Shown here one piece after another: positions 55,401 to 63,180 of a stretch of 64,000 nt of DNA. The stretch spans positions 248,001-312,000 of the forward strand of contig NZ_CAJFCN010000001.1 of assembly GCF_904063055.1 (NCBI RefSeq), in the 5' to 3' direction. Both the position numbers and the translations under genes were made by a program. Source of the stretch: Pseudomonas paracarnis. GTDB lineage: Bacteria; Pseudomonadota; Gammaproteobacteria; Pseudomonadales; Pseudomonadaceae. The notes below the pieces were generated by a model. It was not told where the DNA came from. It did not search any database and saw only the letters and a program-made list of their open reading frames with translations. How positions within the stretch are numbered: the first letter of the stretch is position 1; every line of letters starts with the position of its first letter.

Positions 55401-58400
55401 CTTACGGGTATCGGCAAGCAGCGGCGGTGGCGGCAGGCCGGCGCTGTGCACTTCACGCAGGGCCCGAGCCGGGGTATCGGTGATGGCGAGGATGCGTGCC
55501 GAGGTTGGCCGGTCGATGTGGAGCTCTTGCGGGCCCAGGCGATAGAGCAATGCATGGTCATCCCAGCTAAGCGGGTCTTCGCTGGCCAAGCGCCAGGCAC
55601 CGTGGCCATTGTGTTCGAGCCGTGGTGTATCGACGCCGACTTTCTGCGGATGCTTGAGCCGCCACTTGAGCACTTGTTGATCGAATGTGATCGGATACAG
55701 CGAGCCGTAGAGGGCAATCAACTGCTGGTCTCGCCATTGATAGATGCCCTCGGCGTTGGCCTGCACGTGCGCCGGCAGCAGCACATTCTGTTCGTACTGC
55801 CCCAGAGAACCGTTGAGCAGGCTGACACCTTCGGGGCCGCGCCGTTCGCTCATCAGGTCGCCCAGGGTTTTGCGCAGGCCCTTGGCATCGGTGTCGGCGG
55901 TCATGCCCAATTGGGTGCGTTCGTGAGGTTGCAGCACCGAGGCAATGGCCAGGTAAAAACTGTCGGTGGTGGGCGATACAGGAATGGTGCCGCCGTTGCG
56001 CATGTCATACGCTTCGTAGCGGCCTTCGCCGTAATGGCGCAGTTCAACGGTGGTGTCATCGGGCCCCGTCGAGACATAGGGCCGGGTGATAACGCCATCG
56101 ACGACCTCGGTCACTACGAAAGCGCGGTTGAGCCGCGTGCGTAGCAGGCTGGATGCAAACTCCCGGGCCCACTGGTCGTTGTCTGGATTGAACGGGCGCG
56201 AATGGTACAGGCCGTCGATGGCGGCATCGAGACGCAACGCGATGCGGTGTTGTTCCAGCCCTTGATGGACTGTGGGTGGCAGGGTGGCGTCCTGTAAAAA
56301 GCGTGCTTGCTGCTCTGAGGTCAGTGGGTGTTGCTTAAGCAGTTGTGCCAGGTTGGCTGGCGTGAGCGGGGGATAGCGTTCGTGCAGTTTTCGCAGCAAT
56401 GGCGTGATCGCTACCAGCGGTTGAGCCACCCTGGTGGGTACAAGCGAACGGGCCGGATGGTCCGCAGGCATTTCGTGGCGGGCGTAACCGGCGAAACGAG
56501 TCATGGCGTTGAACAGGTCGGCACGTCGGGCCTGGGCCAGGGCGCTGATTTGCAGGCGCAAGCGGGCGATACGCTGGGTATTGTTGAGCAGCGGGCTACC
56601 GGCCTTGCCCAATACGGAACCGGCGGGTTGCTGACGCAGGATCAGCTCAAACAGTGCCTGCCTCGTCGTTTCGCTGTCAGCAGGATCATCAAGCCCCGCG
56701 TAGCGGCCATCGTCGCGCCGCTTGATATTAATGGCCGTGGTCGTCTGCTCACTGGCGCTGTAGGTTTCGCTCAGATTGCCTTGGCCGTCATACACATTGA
56801 TTGCCGCGCCCGCCGGCCACTCCGGTAATTGAGTCAGCAGGCACAGCACGGCACCGTCGGCGTGGGGCGGCATGTGGCCGCGTCGATGAAAGGTGTGGAT
56901 GAGTTGTTCGATCACACGGTCGGCCTGCAGTCGACGCACCCCTTCGGTAAGGTTGACCGGCGTCGGCTGGCCTGCCCAGATACCATCCAGGGTACTGCGG
57001 CTGGTGGCCGTGCTGCGCAGCAGGTTTTCCATGGACTCAATGGGCACGGCGGCAGCGCCATTGGGCAGCATGCGTTCGGCCAATTGCACGTTGGACAGGG
57101 TGTGTGCGTTTTGCAGGTCCAGCGTCCACGCGTCCAGGTGCGGGGTGAACACAATCGGTGGGGCAAAGCCGCCCTGGTGGTCGTTCTTGAGCACAAAGCG
57201 CATCAGGCGGTTGTCGTAGCCCACCTCCACCACGTGTTTTTGCTCGGCCGCTTGAAGCCACACGTACTGTTTGCCCCTGAGCGAATAGATCCCCTGGGCA
57301 TTGGCTATCTGGCCGTTGAGCAGGTGCTGGTCGAGGATCGCGTAGGGGCTGATGTCGGGTTTCCACAGCGCAGGGCTGCCATCGTTGCGCGTGACTTTGC
57401 GCGGGTTGCCCAGTTGCTGGAGCAACTGGTTCATGCGGCGACGATGTACTCGGCCGGCGGTAGAGATCAGCAGGCCGCTGATTGCCAGGTCGGCGACGTC
57501 ACCTATCGCGGCGGCAAAGGTACTGGCCTCGCCCTTGAGCGCTTCGTTGACGCCCTGCGTGACGCTGTGGGCCAGGCTGCCGAATACCGCCACTTGCATG
57601 ACCCGGTTCAAGCCGGTGACGCCGCCCGGTACAGGCGTCAGCAACAATTCCAGGACTTCGGCGGCAATCGCGGCGGCGCCATCGATGACGGCTTGCACGT
57701 CGCGGTCCGTACGGGTATTGGCCAATGTGGCCAGGTTGGACTGCAATTGTTGCACCATCGAGGCGGTCAAAGTGTCGACCACTGAAACGGGACGCGGGCT
57801 CTTGGGCACGGGTGTGAAGCGCAGGTCAGCCAGCGTGTGCTCGGGGAACAGGTAGTGCAGGCTGTCGTACAGAAAAGCGGCAGCGGCAGACAAACCCTCG
57901 GGGCGCTCTTGCGCGTACAACAGGCGTTTGAACTCGTTGAGTTCGGTGATCGGCAACTGGCGAGAAAACCAGCCCAGGTCGTGTTTGCGATGGCTTTCTT
58001 TGAGTTGCGCCAGAAATTGGGCATGGGCGCTGCGTGCATCGGGATGGAAACGCAGCGCGCCACCGGGGCGGAAAGGGAAGTAGGAGACTACTCCAAGGCT
58101 GGCGACCGGAATCAGCAGCAGCGGCAATGGAACAGCGCTGGCGGGCGGCGTGAGGGTGACCTGCGGAAACACACCTGACGGTTTGCTCAGTGCCAATTGC
58201 TCAATGTGCTGGACCGTTTCATCCTTGTCGATGGCCTCGATCAACGTGTTGTAAAGCCCAAGGGTCAGGCCAGAGCTGCGGCGATTGCGATAGGCTTCTA
58301 GGGCCTCGAAGCGCAGGCAGGCGCGTGCACTGGTGCGCAACAGGGCATGCAGGTTGCCGTCCGGGCGCAACTGCGCATTGAGGGTTGCTTGCAGCGCGCC

Positions 58401-58979
58401 GCCCAGGTCCAGCTCGCGGGTGATCGCGATAAACGACTCCACCGTCAGCGACTTGTCGTGGCTGCCGGACAGGTAGGAAGCGTCGACGAATGTGTGGCCG
58501 GAAGCCTGGCGCGTCTGGGTGGCGAAACTGAAGTTCAGGCACGCGGCTTCCCACAATGACATCGTCGACAGGTGCGGCCGGTATTTCCATTCGTCATACG
58601 CCCTGCGAAAGCGCTTGGGGTTCAGGCCGTTGACCGTGCTGGCACGGGGCTCCCACGGGAGGGGCGGCGAGACCGGTTCCAGATAGCGTGTGTGCAGGTA
58701 GATTTTTTCTGGATCCTGGCCGCCGACCTTCGCCCTCAGGCGTGCCAGGCCCTGCGCCTTGAAGGTGCTGATCAGGGTGTTGTTGGCGGCTTCCACCGCC
58801 ATGAGTGCGCGATGTGCCTCGCGCTGCAGCTTCACATACTCACGTTGTTGGGGGGGCGTGAGGCTGGCCAGGGTCTGGGCGACGGTGTCGCGGATCATTG
58901 CCAGGGCTTGTTGCCGGTTCCAGGACTCGCTGTCTTGCAAGGTCCCGGATAAACCGTTGAGCAGTAACTGGGTGGGCAT
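52485..58979 (-). CDS. Giant toxin-like protein C: two DUF6543-type modules, LRRs, NEL-type E3 ligase-like C-terminus
   Basis: I chose ATG 58979, with AAAGGAA upstream; an in-frame ATG at 59024 lacks a site. The 2164-residue protein has no signal peptide. Layout: helical N-terminus, hydrophobic stretch (about 425-520), a first beta module (ANAQGIYSLRGKQYVW, about 560), a second set with ANAEGIYQWRDQQL (about 1078) and NGHGAWRLASEDPLSWDDH (about 1124), leucine-rich repeats (about 1664-1823: LQILNLGGNNITLT, LQELNLNDNPLRLAP), and a helical C-terminus with WLSGIPQAEHAQRRTLWD and AGTCGDGALL, in which Cys1964-x-Asp fits the NEL nucleophile motif. Likely secreted ubiquitin-ligase effector; paralogue of protein A. 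Confidence 0.8.
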   Translation of the reverse strand: MPTQLLLNGLSGTLQDSESWNRQQALAMIRDTVAQTLASLTPPQQREYVKLQREAHRALMAVEAANNTLISTFKAQGLARLRAKVGGQDPEKIYLHTRYLEPVSPPLPWEPRASTVNGLNPKRFRRAYDEWKYRPHLSTMSLWEAACLNFSFATQTRQASGHTFVDASYLSGSHDKSLTVESFIAITRELDLGGALQATLNAQLRPDGNLHALLRTSARACLRFEALEAYRNRRSSGLTLGLYNTLIEAIDKDETVQHIEQLALSKPSGVFPQVTLTPPASAVPLPLLLIPVASLGVVSYFPFRPGGALRFHPDARSAHAQFLAQLKESHRKHDLGWFSRQLPITELNEFKRLLYAQERPEGLSAAAAFLYDSLHYLFPEHTLADLRFTPVPKSPRPVSVVDTLTASMVQQLQSNLATLANTRTDRDVQAVIDGAAAIAAEVLELLLTPVPGGVTGLNRVMQVAVFGSLAHSVTQGVNEALKGEASTFAAAIGDVADLAISGLLISTAGRVHRRRMNQLLQQLGNPRKVTRNDGSPALWKPDISPYAILDQHLLNGQIANAQGIYSLRGKQYVWLQAAEQKHVVEVGYDNRLMRFVLKNDHQGGFAPPIVFTPHLDAWTLDLQNAHTLSNVQLAERMLPNGAAAVPIESMENLLRSTATSRSTLDGIWAGQPTPVNLTEGVRRLQADRVIEQLIHTFHRRGHMPPHADGAVLCLLTQLPEWPAGAAINVYDGQGNLSETYSASEQTTTAINIKRRDDGRYAGLDDPADSETTRQALFELILRQQPAGSVLGKAGSPLLNNTQRIARLRLQISALAQARRADLFNAMTRFAGYARHEMPADHPARSLVPTRVAQPLVAITPLLRKLHERYPPLTPANLAQLLKQHPLTSEQQARFLQDATLPPTVHQGLEQHRIALRLDAAIDGLYHSRPFNPDNDQWAREFASSLLRTRLNRAFVVTEVVDGVITRPYVSTGPDDTTVELRHYGEGRYEAYDMRNGGTIPVSPTTDSFYLAIASVLQPHERTQLGMTADTDAKGLRKTLGDLMSERRGPEGVSLLNGSLGQYEQNVLLPAHVQANAEGIYQWRDQQLIALYGSLYPITFDQQVLKWRLKHPQKVGVDTPRLEHNGHGAWRLASEDPLSWDDHALLYRLGPQELHIDRPTSARILAITDTPARALREVHSAGLPPPPLLADTRKRVAIERQILHFIEAMRTASARHNARPTLQLMLLSLLPGWPETHVLQVVGRQRQVLAQYPARVKNPIEKILISEADARGPTPLHDAALNDTLVQALLGELPGTVQERQFKLAKKIAEYAYQERAQLFEQFYTQSEQPGTLLETRLKAQHPHLPVSAVRAILGQATLKEQRQLQDKDQVGLRLAEQARLTANDLRLNRAYEGLYLTTLMNPDSDSIILHLLKTLPGWPAQLRLDVHSERDPGRLLESGGNLNGTDRRSLIREGGRYRALDAQGRSLHDPADSTCDLLSAIILLLSTRECEALGVADRLDPTALQARIVDLALNQRVSIKRLLDLPHIPPWLQPPMQVNSSFVVYPLSLQNLWPARPLRSPDLISKVQALYPSLNAMHAGDLIDSLGLSQPALLLELERRRVEYASLDYGLTRWAETPQPIDDSATDPLGLNMGRRRHLAQHIRRAWRRETWRGHIHGQFDTHCMILRLDDNNLPDADFILGTRGFEHIEYLNISGNAFPPTGNAFLSRFSNLRTLNIDCLLNELPVEITQMRQLQILNLGGNNITLTEEARQRLGQMTALQELNLNDNPLRLAPDVSAMERLRILNLRNTQLDQWPAGAESRPLLTQLLLQENQLTTLPPTLFQSDRRVRSSRNINLHDNPLNAESLALIGEYRLRTGNTAGGPLPGIVHQLLPADCSDWLSGIPQAEHAQRRTLWDQLLQIEEPRPDDAFRVFRDLTSAYAYRNTHLRPALTERVWKLMEAMGNSTELRNEIFLNTYLAGTCGDGALLTFIDMEIAHRRHQAKVQPATLQASRELMELSISVFFLRELDQFAEEHILALRAADKNPDDVEIKLYLRIALAQEFSLPVGREEMLYSVDSWVSAADVTRARQRLQALKNTDAAYEALMTEPFWIEFMTRHLPEPFTAIRDTTRHKIERLNREELDRRSDAYLDRRQAIIDDEKEELASLLRQLTQAIRASITRP

Positions 58980-59044
58980 GGCGCCATTTCCTTTCACGGT
59001 GAGGTGGAAGGGCAATGGAACCATCCCGCTGATGGGCGCCGTGG

Positions 59045-60175
59045 CTAACTATGTAGCGATGCGGCGCGGGCGGCGGCGCGTTGGTTCAGTTGCTTATTCA
59101 CGTCCAGCCACCCCGCGAGTGCCGCCATCAGCGCCGCCCCTGCCAGGGCCGTGGTCAGCTTGATCGCCAGGGAGTCGCCGGCCATGGCATTGAGCATATC
59201 GGCCAACGGTGCCAACACCACCCCCAGGCAAAACACTTCCAGTGAATAACGCCCCATCCGCGCCAGTTGTCGGGCCAGCCACTGTTGCGTCCAGCCGACA
59301 TCGGGAAGGAGTTTGGCGGTGACGTAGGCCAAGGCCAGGAAGTGCAGCAGGCGCACGGGGGACAGGTCAGTCTTGCTGATCGGGTACAGCCATTCGCCAA
59401 TCGCCCTCGGCATCCAGGCGTCGTGCACCTCGGGCCAGCGCCACGACAAGGTGATCACGCAGGTCACCAACACGTAGACCGCAGCGGCCACCAATAGCGG
59501 TTGGCGCAGCAGCGGGCGTGCATCGACCGGGCCTGGCGAACGCAAGGCCGACGCACCGCCGAGGATAAACAGGCATTGCCAGGTGACAGGGTTGAAGTAC
59601 CACACGCCGCCGTTGCTGGCCGGCAGGTTCCAGCCTTGCCAAGGCGCCAGCAGATACACCGCTAACGATATCGCCACCATCAGCGTGGGCGCTCGCACCA
59701 GCAGCGGCAGGGTAATGGGCAGGCTCATCATCAGCACGATATACAGCGGCAATGGGTCGGTCAGGTTGGGTTTGAAGCGCAGCAACAGCTCATCGAGCAG
59801 GGCCTGCTGGGTGTGAGTGAGGAAATACTCGAGGCCCATCTCCTGCACCAGATCGCGGGTTTCGATATGGCTGTTGGCAAAAATCACGATGCCCATCAAC
59901 AACGCCAACAGGAAAATATGCACCACGTAAAGCGTCCATACCCGGCGCAGGACCTTCACGCAGGCAAACACGTAGCCGTCGCGCAGCAGGATCTTGCCGT
60001 AGGCCAGCACCGCCGCGTAGCCGGCCAGGAACACGAAGATTTCGGCGGCGTCACTGAAGCCGAAATTCTGCACGGTGACATTGGCCAGGGGGTTGTGAGG
60101 CACGTGATCCCAGAAAATGAAGATCAACGCCAGGCCCCGAAAAAAATCGATGCGCGGGTCGCGTCCGTTCAGCAT
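59045..60175 (-). CDS. OpgC-family membrane acyltransferase
   Basis: I chose ATG 60175 (MLNGRDPRIDFFRGLALIF), the family start, giving 376 residues; an in-frame TTG at 60277 would add 34 residues without similarity. Ten hydrophobic segments follow, with FWDHVPHNPLANVTVQNFGF and SDAAEIFVFLAGYAAVLAYG. OpgC proteins succinylate osmoregulated periplasmic glucans, but pseudomonads often carry several relatives, so the acceptor here is unknown. It is on the same strand as the cupin gene behind a 125-base gap. Confidence 0.85.
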   Translation of the reverse strand: MLNGRDPRIDFFRGLALIFIFWDHVPHNPLANVTVQNFGFSDAAEIFVFLAGYAAVLAYGKILLRDGYVFACVKVLRRVWTLYVVHIFLLALLMGIVIFANSHIETRDLVQEMGLEYFLTHTQQALLDELLLRFKPNLTDPLPLYIVLMMSLPITLPLLVRAPTLMVAISLAVYLLAPWQGWNLPASNGGVWYFNPVTWQCLFILGGASALRSPGPVDARPLLRQPLLVAAAVYVLVTCVITLSWRWPEVHDAWMPRAIGEWLYPISKTDLSPVRLLHFLALAYVTAKLLPDVGWTQQWLARQLARMGRYSLEVFCLGVVLAPLADMLNAMAGDSLAIKLTTALAGAALMAALAGWLDVNKQLNQRAAARAASLHS

Positions 60176-60300
60176 GGCAGCGGGCTCTTGAACAAGTAGT
60201 TGATTGACGATAGGTGAGCGTGGGCGTCGCCGCACGTAGGGCGGGCGCAGGTTGGCGGTATTTGTAAGCAATTGCAAAGGCTGGGTATTACTGAATGTCT

Positions 60301-60597
60301 CTAGAGATCAATGATCACCAGGGTGCCCTGGCTGCCTATGAGCACACCGTGGGCAGTGCCGGCTTCCACCAGGTACATCTGGCCGGCGTCCACCCTGATG
60401 GCTTGATCACCGATGCGCAGGTGCAAGTACCCGCTGATCACCAACAACCCTTCGTTGTAGTCGTGGGTCTCTTCCTCGTACGCCTGTTCATCCATGCGCA
60501 GTACTTTGATCCGCGCCGGGCCAACCTGGCCCAGACGTGTGGATGTCCAACTGTCGGGCAGTTGCGCGGCGATAGCGACGAAGTCCAATAACGGCAT
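60301..60597 (-). CDS. Small cupin-domain protein
   Basis: The 98-residue single cupin has a conserved beta-barrel core: THDYNEGLLVISGYLHLRIG (His and Glu metal-ligand positions) and AGQMYLVEAGTAHGVLIG (second motif His). Metal binding is likely; the substrate is not inferable. AAGGAG lies a good distance before the ATG. It follows the ABM monooxygenase gene by 60 bases on the same strand. Confidence 0.85.
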   Translation of the reverse strand: MPLLDFVAIAAQLPDSWTSTRLGQVGPARIKVLRMDEQAYEEETHDYNEGLLVISGYLHLRIGDQAIRVDAGQMYLVEAGTAHGVLIGSQGTLVIIDL

Positions 60598-60657
60598 GTG
60601 AATCTCCTTGTTTCAACGATGCCGTCGGTGGTCCGGTTCAGCAGGCGGCGGGTCTTG

Positions 60658-60942
60658 TCAGAAAGCGTCCATCAACAAGACCCGGCATGGCTTGGCTTGA
60701 TGCTCATTGATCTGGGGCACCAACCGGGTGAAGTGCTCGGTCTGGCAGTGCGCATCCAGCGCCGCTTGATCCGGCCATTGCTCGATAAAAATGAAGTGCC
60801 CGGGGTCTTTTTGATCGACAAACAAGTCGTAGGCAATGCACAGCGGTTCCTGGCGGGTTTTTTCCACCAGTTCGGCGTACCAGGGGCGCACGGTTTCCAC
60901 ATGTTCGGGCTTGATAAAGTCCTCAGCGATGACTTTCAGCAT
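60658..60942 (-). CDS. ABM-domain (quinol-type) monooxygenase
   Basis: The 94-residue protein has the antibiotic-biosynthesis-monooxygenase ferredoxin-like fold: MLKVIAEDFIKPEHVETVRP, ELVEKTRQEPLCIAYDLF, FIFIEQWPDQAALDAH and HFTRLVPQI. Members are cofactor-free oxygenases on quinols or act in quorum-signal turnover (YgiN, LsrG). It lies 12 bases after the glutamate synthase-like gene, with AAGGA before its ATG, so these are one operon. Confidence 0.88.
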   Translation of the reverse strand: MLKVIAEDFIKPEHVETVRPWYAELVEKTRQEPLCIAYDLFVDQKDPGHFIFIEQWPDQAALDAHCQTEHFTRLVPQINEHQAKPCRVLLMDAF

Positions 60943-60954
60943 GGCAGGCGTCCT

Positions 60955-62574
60955 TCAGGCTGCTGCGGTTTCATGAGGCTCGAAACTGTCCGCCCGCGCC
61001 ATCTGCCACATGCGCGAATAGAACTCGCCATTCACTTCACCGGTGAGCAACTCCCCAGGCTTGAGGAACACATGCAACTGAGAGAACAGCTTGATCTCCG
61101 TCGCCGACATCCGACGTACCAAATGCTTGGCCGACAACTGCGACGGATGCTCCAGCCCGGCGGCGGCGAGCATTTCTGCCAGGGCGTGCAGCGTGTTGCG
61201 GTGGAAGTTGAACACGCGCTGGGCCTTGTCCGGCACCACCAGCGCGCGTTGGCGCAGCGGGTCTTGGGTGGCGACGCCAGTCGGGCATTTGTTGGTGTGG
61301 CATGACTGCGACTGAATGCAGCCAATGGCGAACATGAAACCACGCGCCGAGTTGGCCCAGTCGGCGCCGATGGCCAGGACGCTGGCGATGTCGAACGCAC
61401 TGACAATCTTGCCGCTGGCACCCAGCTTGATCTTGTCGCGCAGGTTCAGGCCCACCAGGGTGTTGTGCACGAACAGCAAGCCTTCACGCAGTGGCACGCC
61501 AATATGGTCGGTGAACTCCACGGGGGCGGCGCCGGTGCCCCCTTCCTTGCCGTCCACCACGATAAAATCCGGAAGGATGCCGGTTTCGAGCATGGCCTTG
61601 GCGATGCCCATGAATTCCCACGGGTGGCCCAGGCAGAACTTGAAGCCCACCGGTTTGCCGCCGGACAGTTCGCGCAATTGGGCGATGAATTGCATCAGCT
61701 CGATGGGCGTGGAGAACGCACTGTGGCGTGACGGTGATATGCAGTCTTCGCCCATCATGATGCCGCGCGTATCGGCGATTTCCTGGGTGACCTTGTGCTT
61801 GGGCAGGATCCCGCCATGGCCGGGCTTGGCACCTTGGCTCATCTTGATTTCGATCATGCGCACTTGCGGGTTCTGGGCCTGCACGGCGAAGCGTTCGGGG
61901 TCGAAACGGCCGTCGCTGGTGCGGCAGCCGAAGTAACCGCTGCCCAGTTCCCAGGTCAGGTCGCCGCCGTTTTCTCGGTGATAGGGGCTGATGCTGCCTT
62001 CGCCGGTGTCATGGGCAAAGTTGCCGAGCTTGGCGCCGTGGTTGAGTGCCCGGATCGCGTTGGCGCTCAATGAGCCGAAACTCATGGCCGAGATATTGAA
62101 CACCGACGCCGAGTATGGCTGTGCACACTGCGGGCCGCCGACCATCACGCGAAAGCTGCTGGGGTCGCTCAGTGGCGCAGGGCGCATGGAGTGGCCGATA
62201 AATTCAAAGCCTGACTGGTACACGTCAATCAGGGTGCCGAAGGGTTTGTCCGCCGTTTCGTTCTTGGCGCGCGAATACACCAGCGAGCGCTGGGCGCGGG
62301 AGAAGGGCAGGGCGTCGCTGTCGGACTCCAGCAGGTACTGGCGGATTTCCGGGCGGATGGTTTCTACCAGGTAACGGATATTGCCCAGGATCGGATAGTT
62401 ACGGCGCACCGCATGGGGGCTTTGCAGCAGGTCGACAATGCCGATCAGGCTGAGTACGCCGGTGACCAGCGTGATCGGCCACAGCCATTCATGTTCGATA
62501 AAGGGGAGGGTGGCGAGGGTGAAAATGACGCACACAGCAAAGAAGGCGTAGCGGCTTAACAAGGACAGGCTCAT
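60955..62574 (-). CDS. FMN-binding glutamate synthase-family protein
   Basis: The 539-residue protein starts with two hydrophobic segments (residues about 8-45) and then carries the FMN/Fe-S synthase domain of GltB as a stand-alone unit: FNISAMSFGSLSANAIRALN, GEGSISPYHRENGGDLTWELG, IEIKMSQGAKPGHGGILP, DFIVVDGKEGGTGAAPVEF and a Cys cluster CIQSQSCHTNKCPTGVAT. Glutaminase and GltD partners are absent nearby. The membrane anchor suggests coupling to the respiratory chain, but the substrate is unknown. Confidence 0.9.
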   Translation of the reverse strand: MSLSLLSRYAFFAVCVIFTLATLPFIEHEWLWPITLVTGVLSLIGIVDLLQSPHAVRRNYPILGNIRYLVETIRPEIRQYLLESDSDALPFSRAQRSLVYSRAKNETADKPFGTLIDVYQSGFEFIGHSMRPAPLSDPSSFRVMVGGPQCAQPYSASVFNISAMSFGSLSANAIRALNHGAKLGNFAHDTGEGSISPYHRENGGDLTWELGSGYFGCRTSDGRFDPERFAVQAQNPQVRMIEIKMSQGAKPGHGGILPKHKVTQEIADTRGIMMGEDCISPSRHSAFSTPIELMQFIAQLRELSGGKPVGFKFCLGHPWEFMGIAKAMLETGILPDFIVVDGKEGGTGAAPVEFTDHIGVPLREGLLFVHNTLVGLNLRDKIKLGASGKIVSAFDIASVLAIGADWANSARGFMFAIGCIQSQSCHTNKCPTGVATQDPLRQRALVVPDKAQRVFNFHRNTLHALAEMLAAAGLEHPSQLSAKHLVRRMSATEIKLFSQLHVFLKPGELLTGEVNGEFYSRMWQMARADSFEPHETAAA

Positions 62575-62814
62575 ACGGTTTCCTTGGGTTCGGACTCTTC
62601 AGGTCGATCCGCCATTCTGCGCCTGTCAGGAAACCATAGACAACCTGTGGGAATATTCAGTTTGGCAACGCGGGTGGGACAGACTGGCCTGGGATAGACA
62701 TCTGTCGGCGCTTGATTCGGTTCAACCCTTGTCAGCATTGATAGTTTCGGGCGGCTCTCAGCATCGGCTTACTAGACGCAACAAGCCTAACCTTATTGCA
62801 AAAGGTTCTCGTTT
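62575..62814. other. Divergent intergenic region with decayed REP
   Basis: No gene seen. At about 62674-62710 the sequence GTGGGACAGACTGGCCTGGG then ATAGACATCTGTCGG resembles a worn REP arm (compare 9379-9417). The upstream promoter of the minus-strand operon must lie here, but I cannot place it. Confidence 0.5.
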
Positions 62815-62843
62815 GGATGCTTGATGTTGTGTTACTGTATAAC
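62815..62843 (+). promoter_or_regulatory. rpmE2 promoter overlapped by a candidate Zur box
   Basis: TTGGAT (62815-62820) and TATAAC (62838-62843) are spaced by 17 bases and form a sigma70-like promoter. GTTACTGTATAAC (62831-62843) covers the -10 and matches the element before the znuD-like receptor, so a zinc-loaded repressor would block it. Confidence 0.75.
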
Positions 62844-62876
62844 AAATCAACCGCACCCAGACGCCCCGGAGGCCTC

Positions 62877-63149
62877 ATGAAAGCTGGTATCCACCCCGAC
62901 TACCGCACCGTGCTGTTCCACGACACTGCCGCCGACGTGTTCTTCCTCATCGGTTCCACCGCCGACAGTGATCGCACCCATAAGCACAGCGACGGCAACA
63001 CCTATCCCTACATCCCGCTGGACGTCTCCAGCGCCTCGCACCCGGTCTACACCGGTCAGCAGCGCAAGACCCAGGCCGAAGGCCGGATTGCCGGGTTCAA
63101 CAAGCGTTTTGCATCGTTTGGGTCGAGCCCGAAAAAAGCTGACGCATGA
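62877..63149 (+). CDS. rpmE2: 50S ribosomal protein L31 type B (zinc-independent paralogue)
   Basis: I chose ATG 62877 because GGAGG lies at 62868-62872; the open frame upstream covers the promoter. The 90-residue protein begins [16 protein letters not shown] and has the type-B L31 sequence [27 protein letters not shown] and [15 protein letters not shown]. It has no cysteine, so it lacks the zinc ribbon of the C+ form. In other bacteria this paralogue replaces L31 when zinc is scarce, freeing zinc, and is repressed by Zur. The Zur-like box agrees. Confidence 0.95.
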   Translation: MKAGIHPDYRTVLFHDTAADVFFLIGSTADSDRTHKHSDGNTYPYIPLDVSSASHPVYTGQQRKTQAEGRIAGFNKRFASFGSSPKKADA

Positions 63150-63157
63150 GCATGATT

Positions 63158-63180
63158 CGGCGGCGTGCCCTACGCCGCCG
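63158..63180. terminator. Hairpin between convergent rpmE2 and kinase genes
   Basis: CGGCGGCGT and ACGCCGCCG form a 9-bp stem around the loop GCCCT. No T-run on either strand; may serve both converging messages. Confidence 0.5.
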
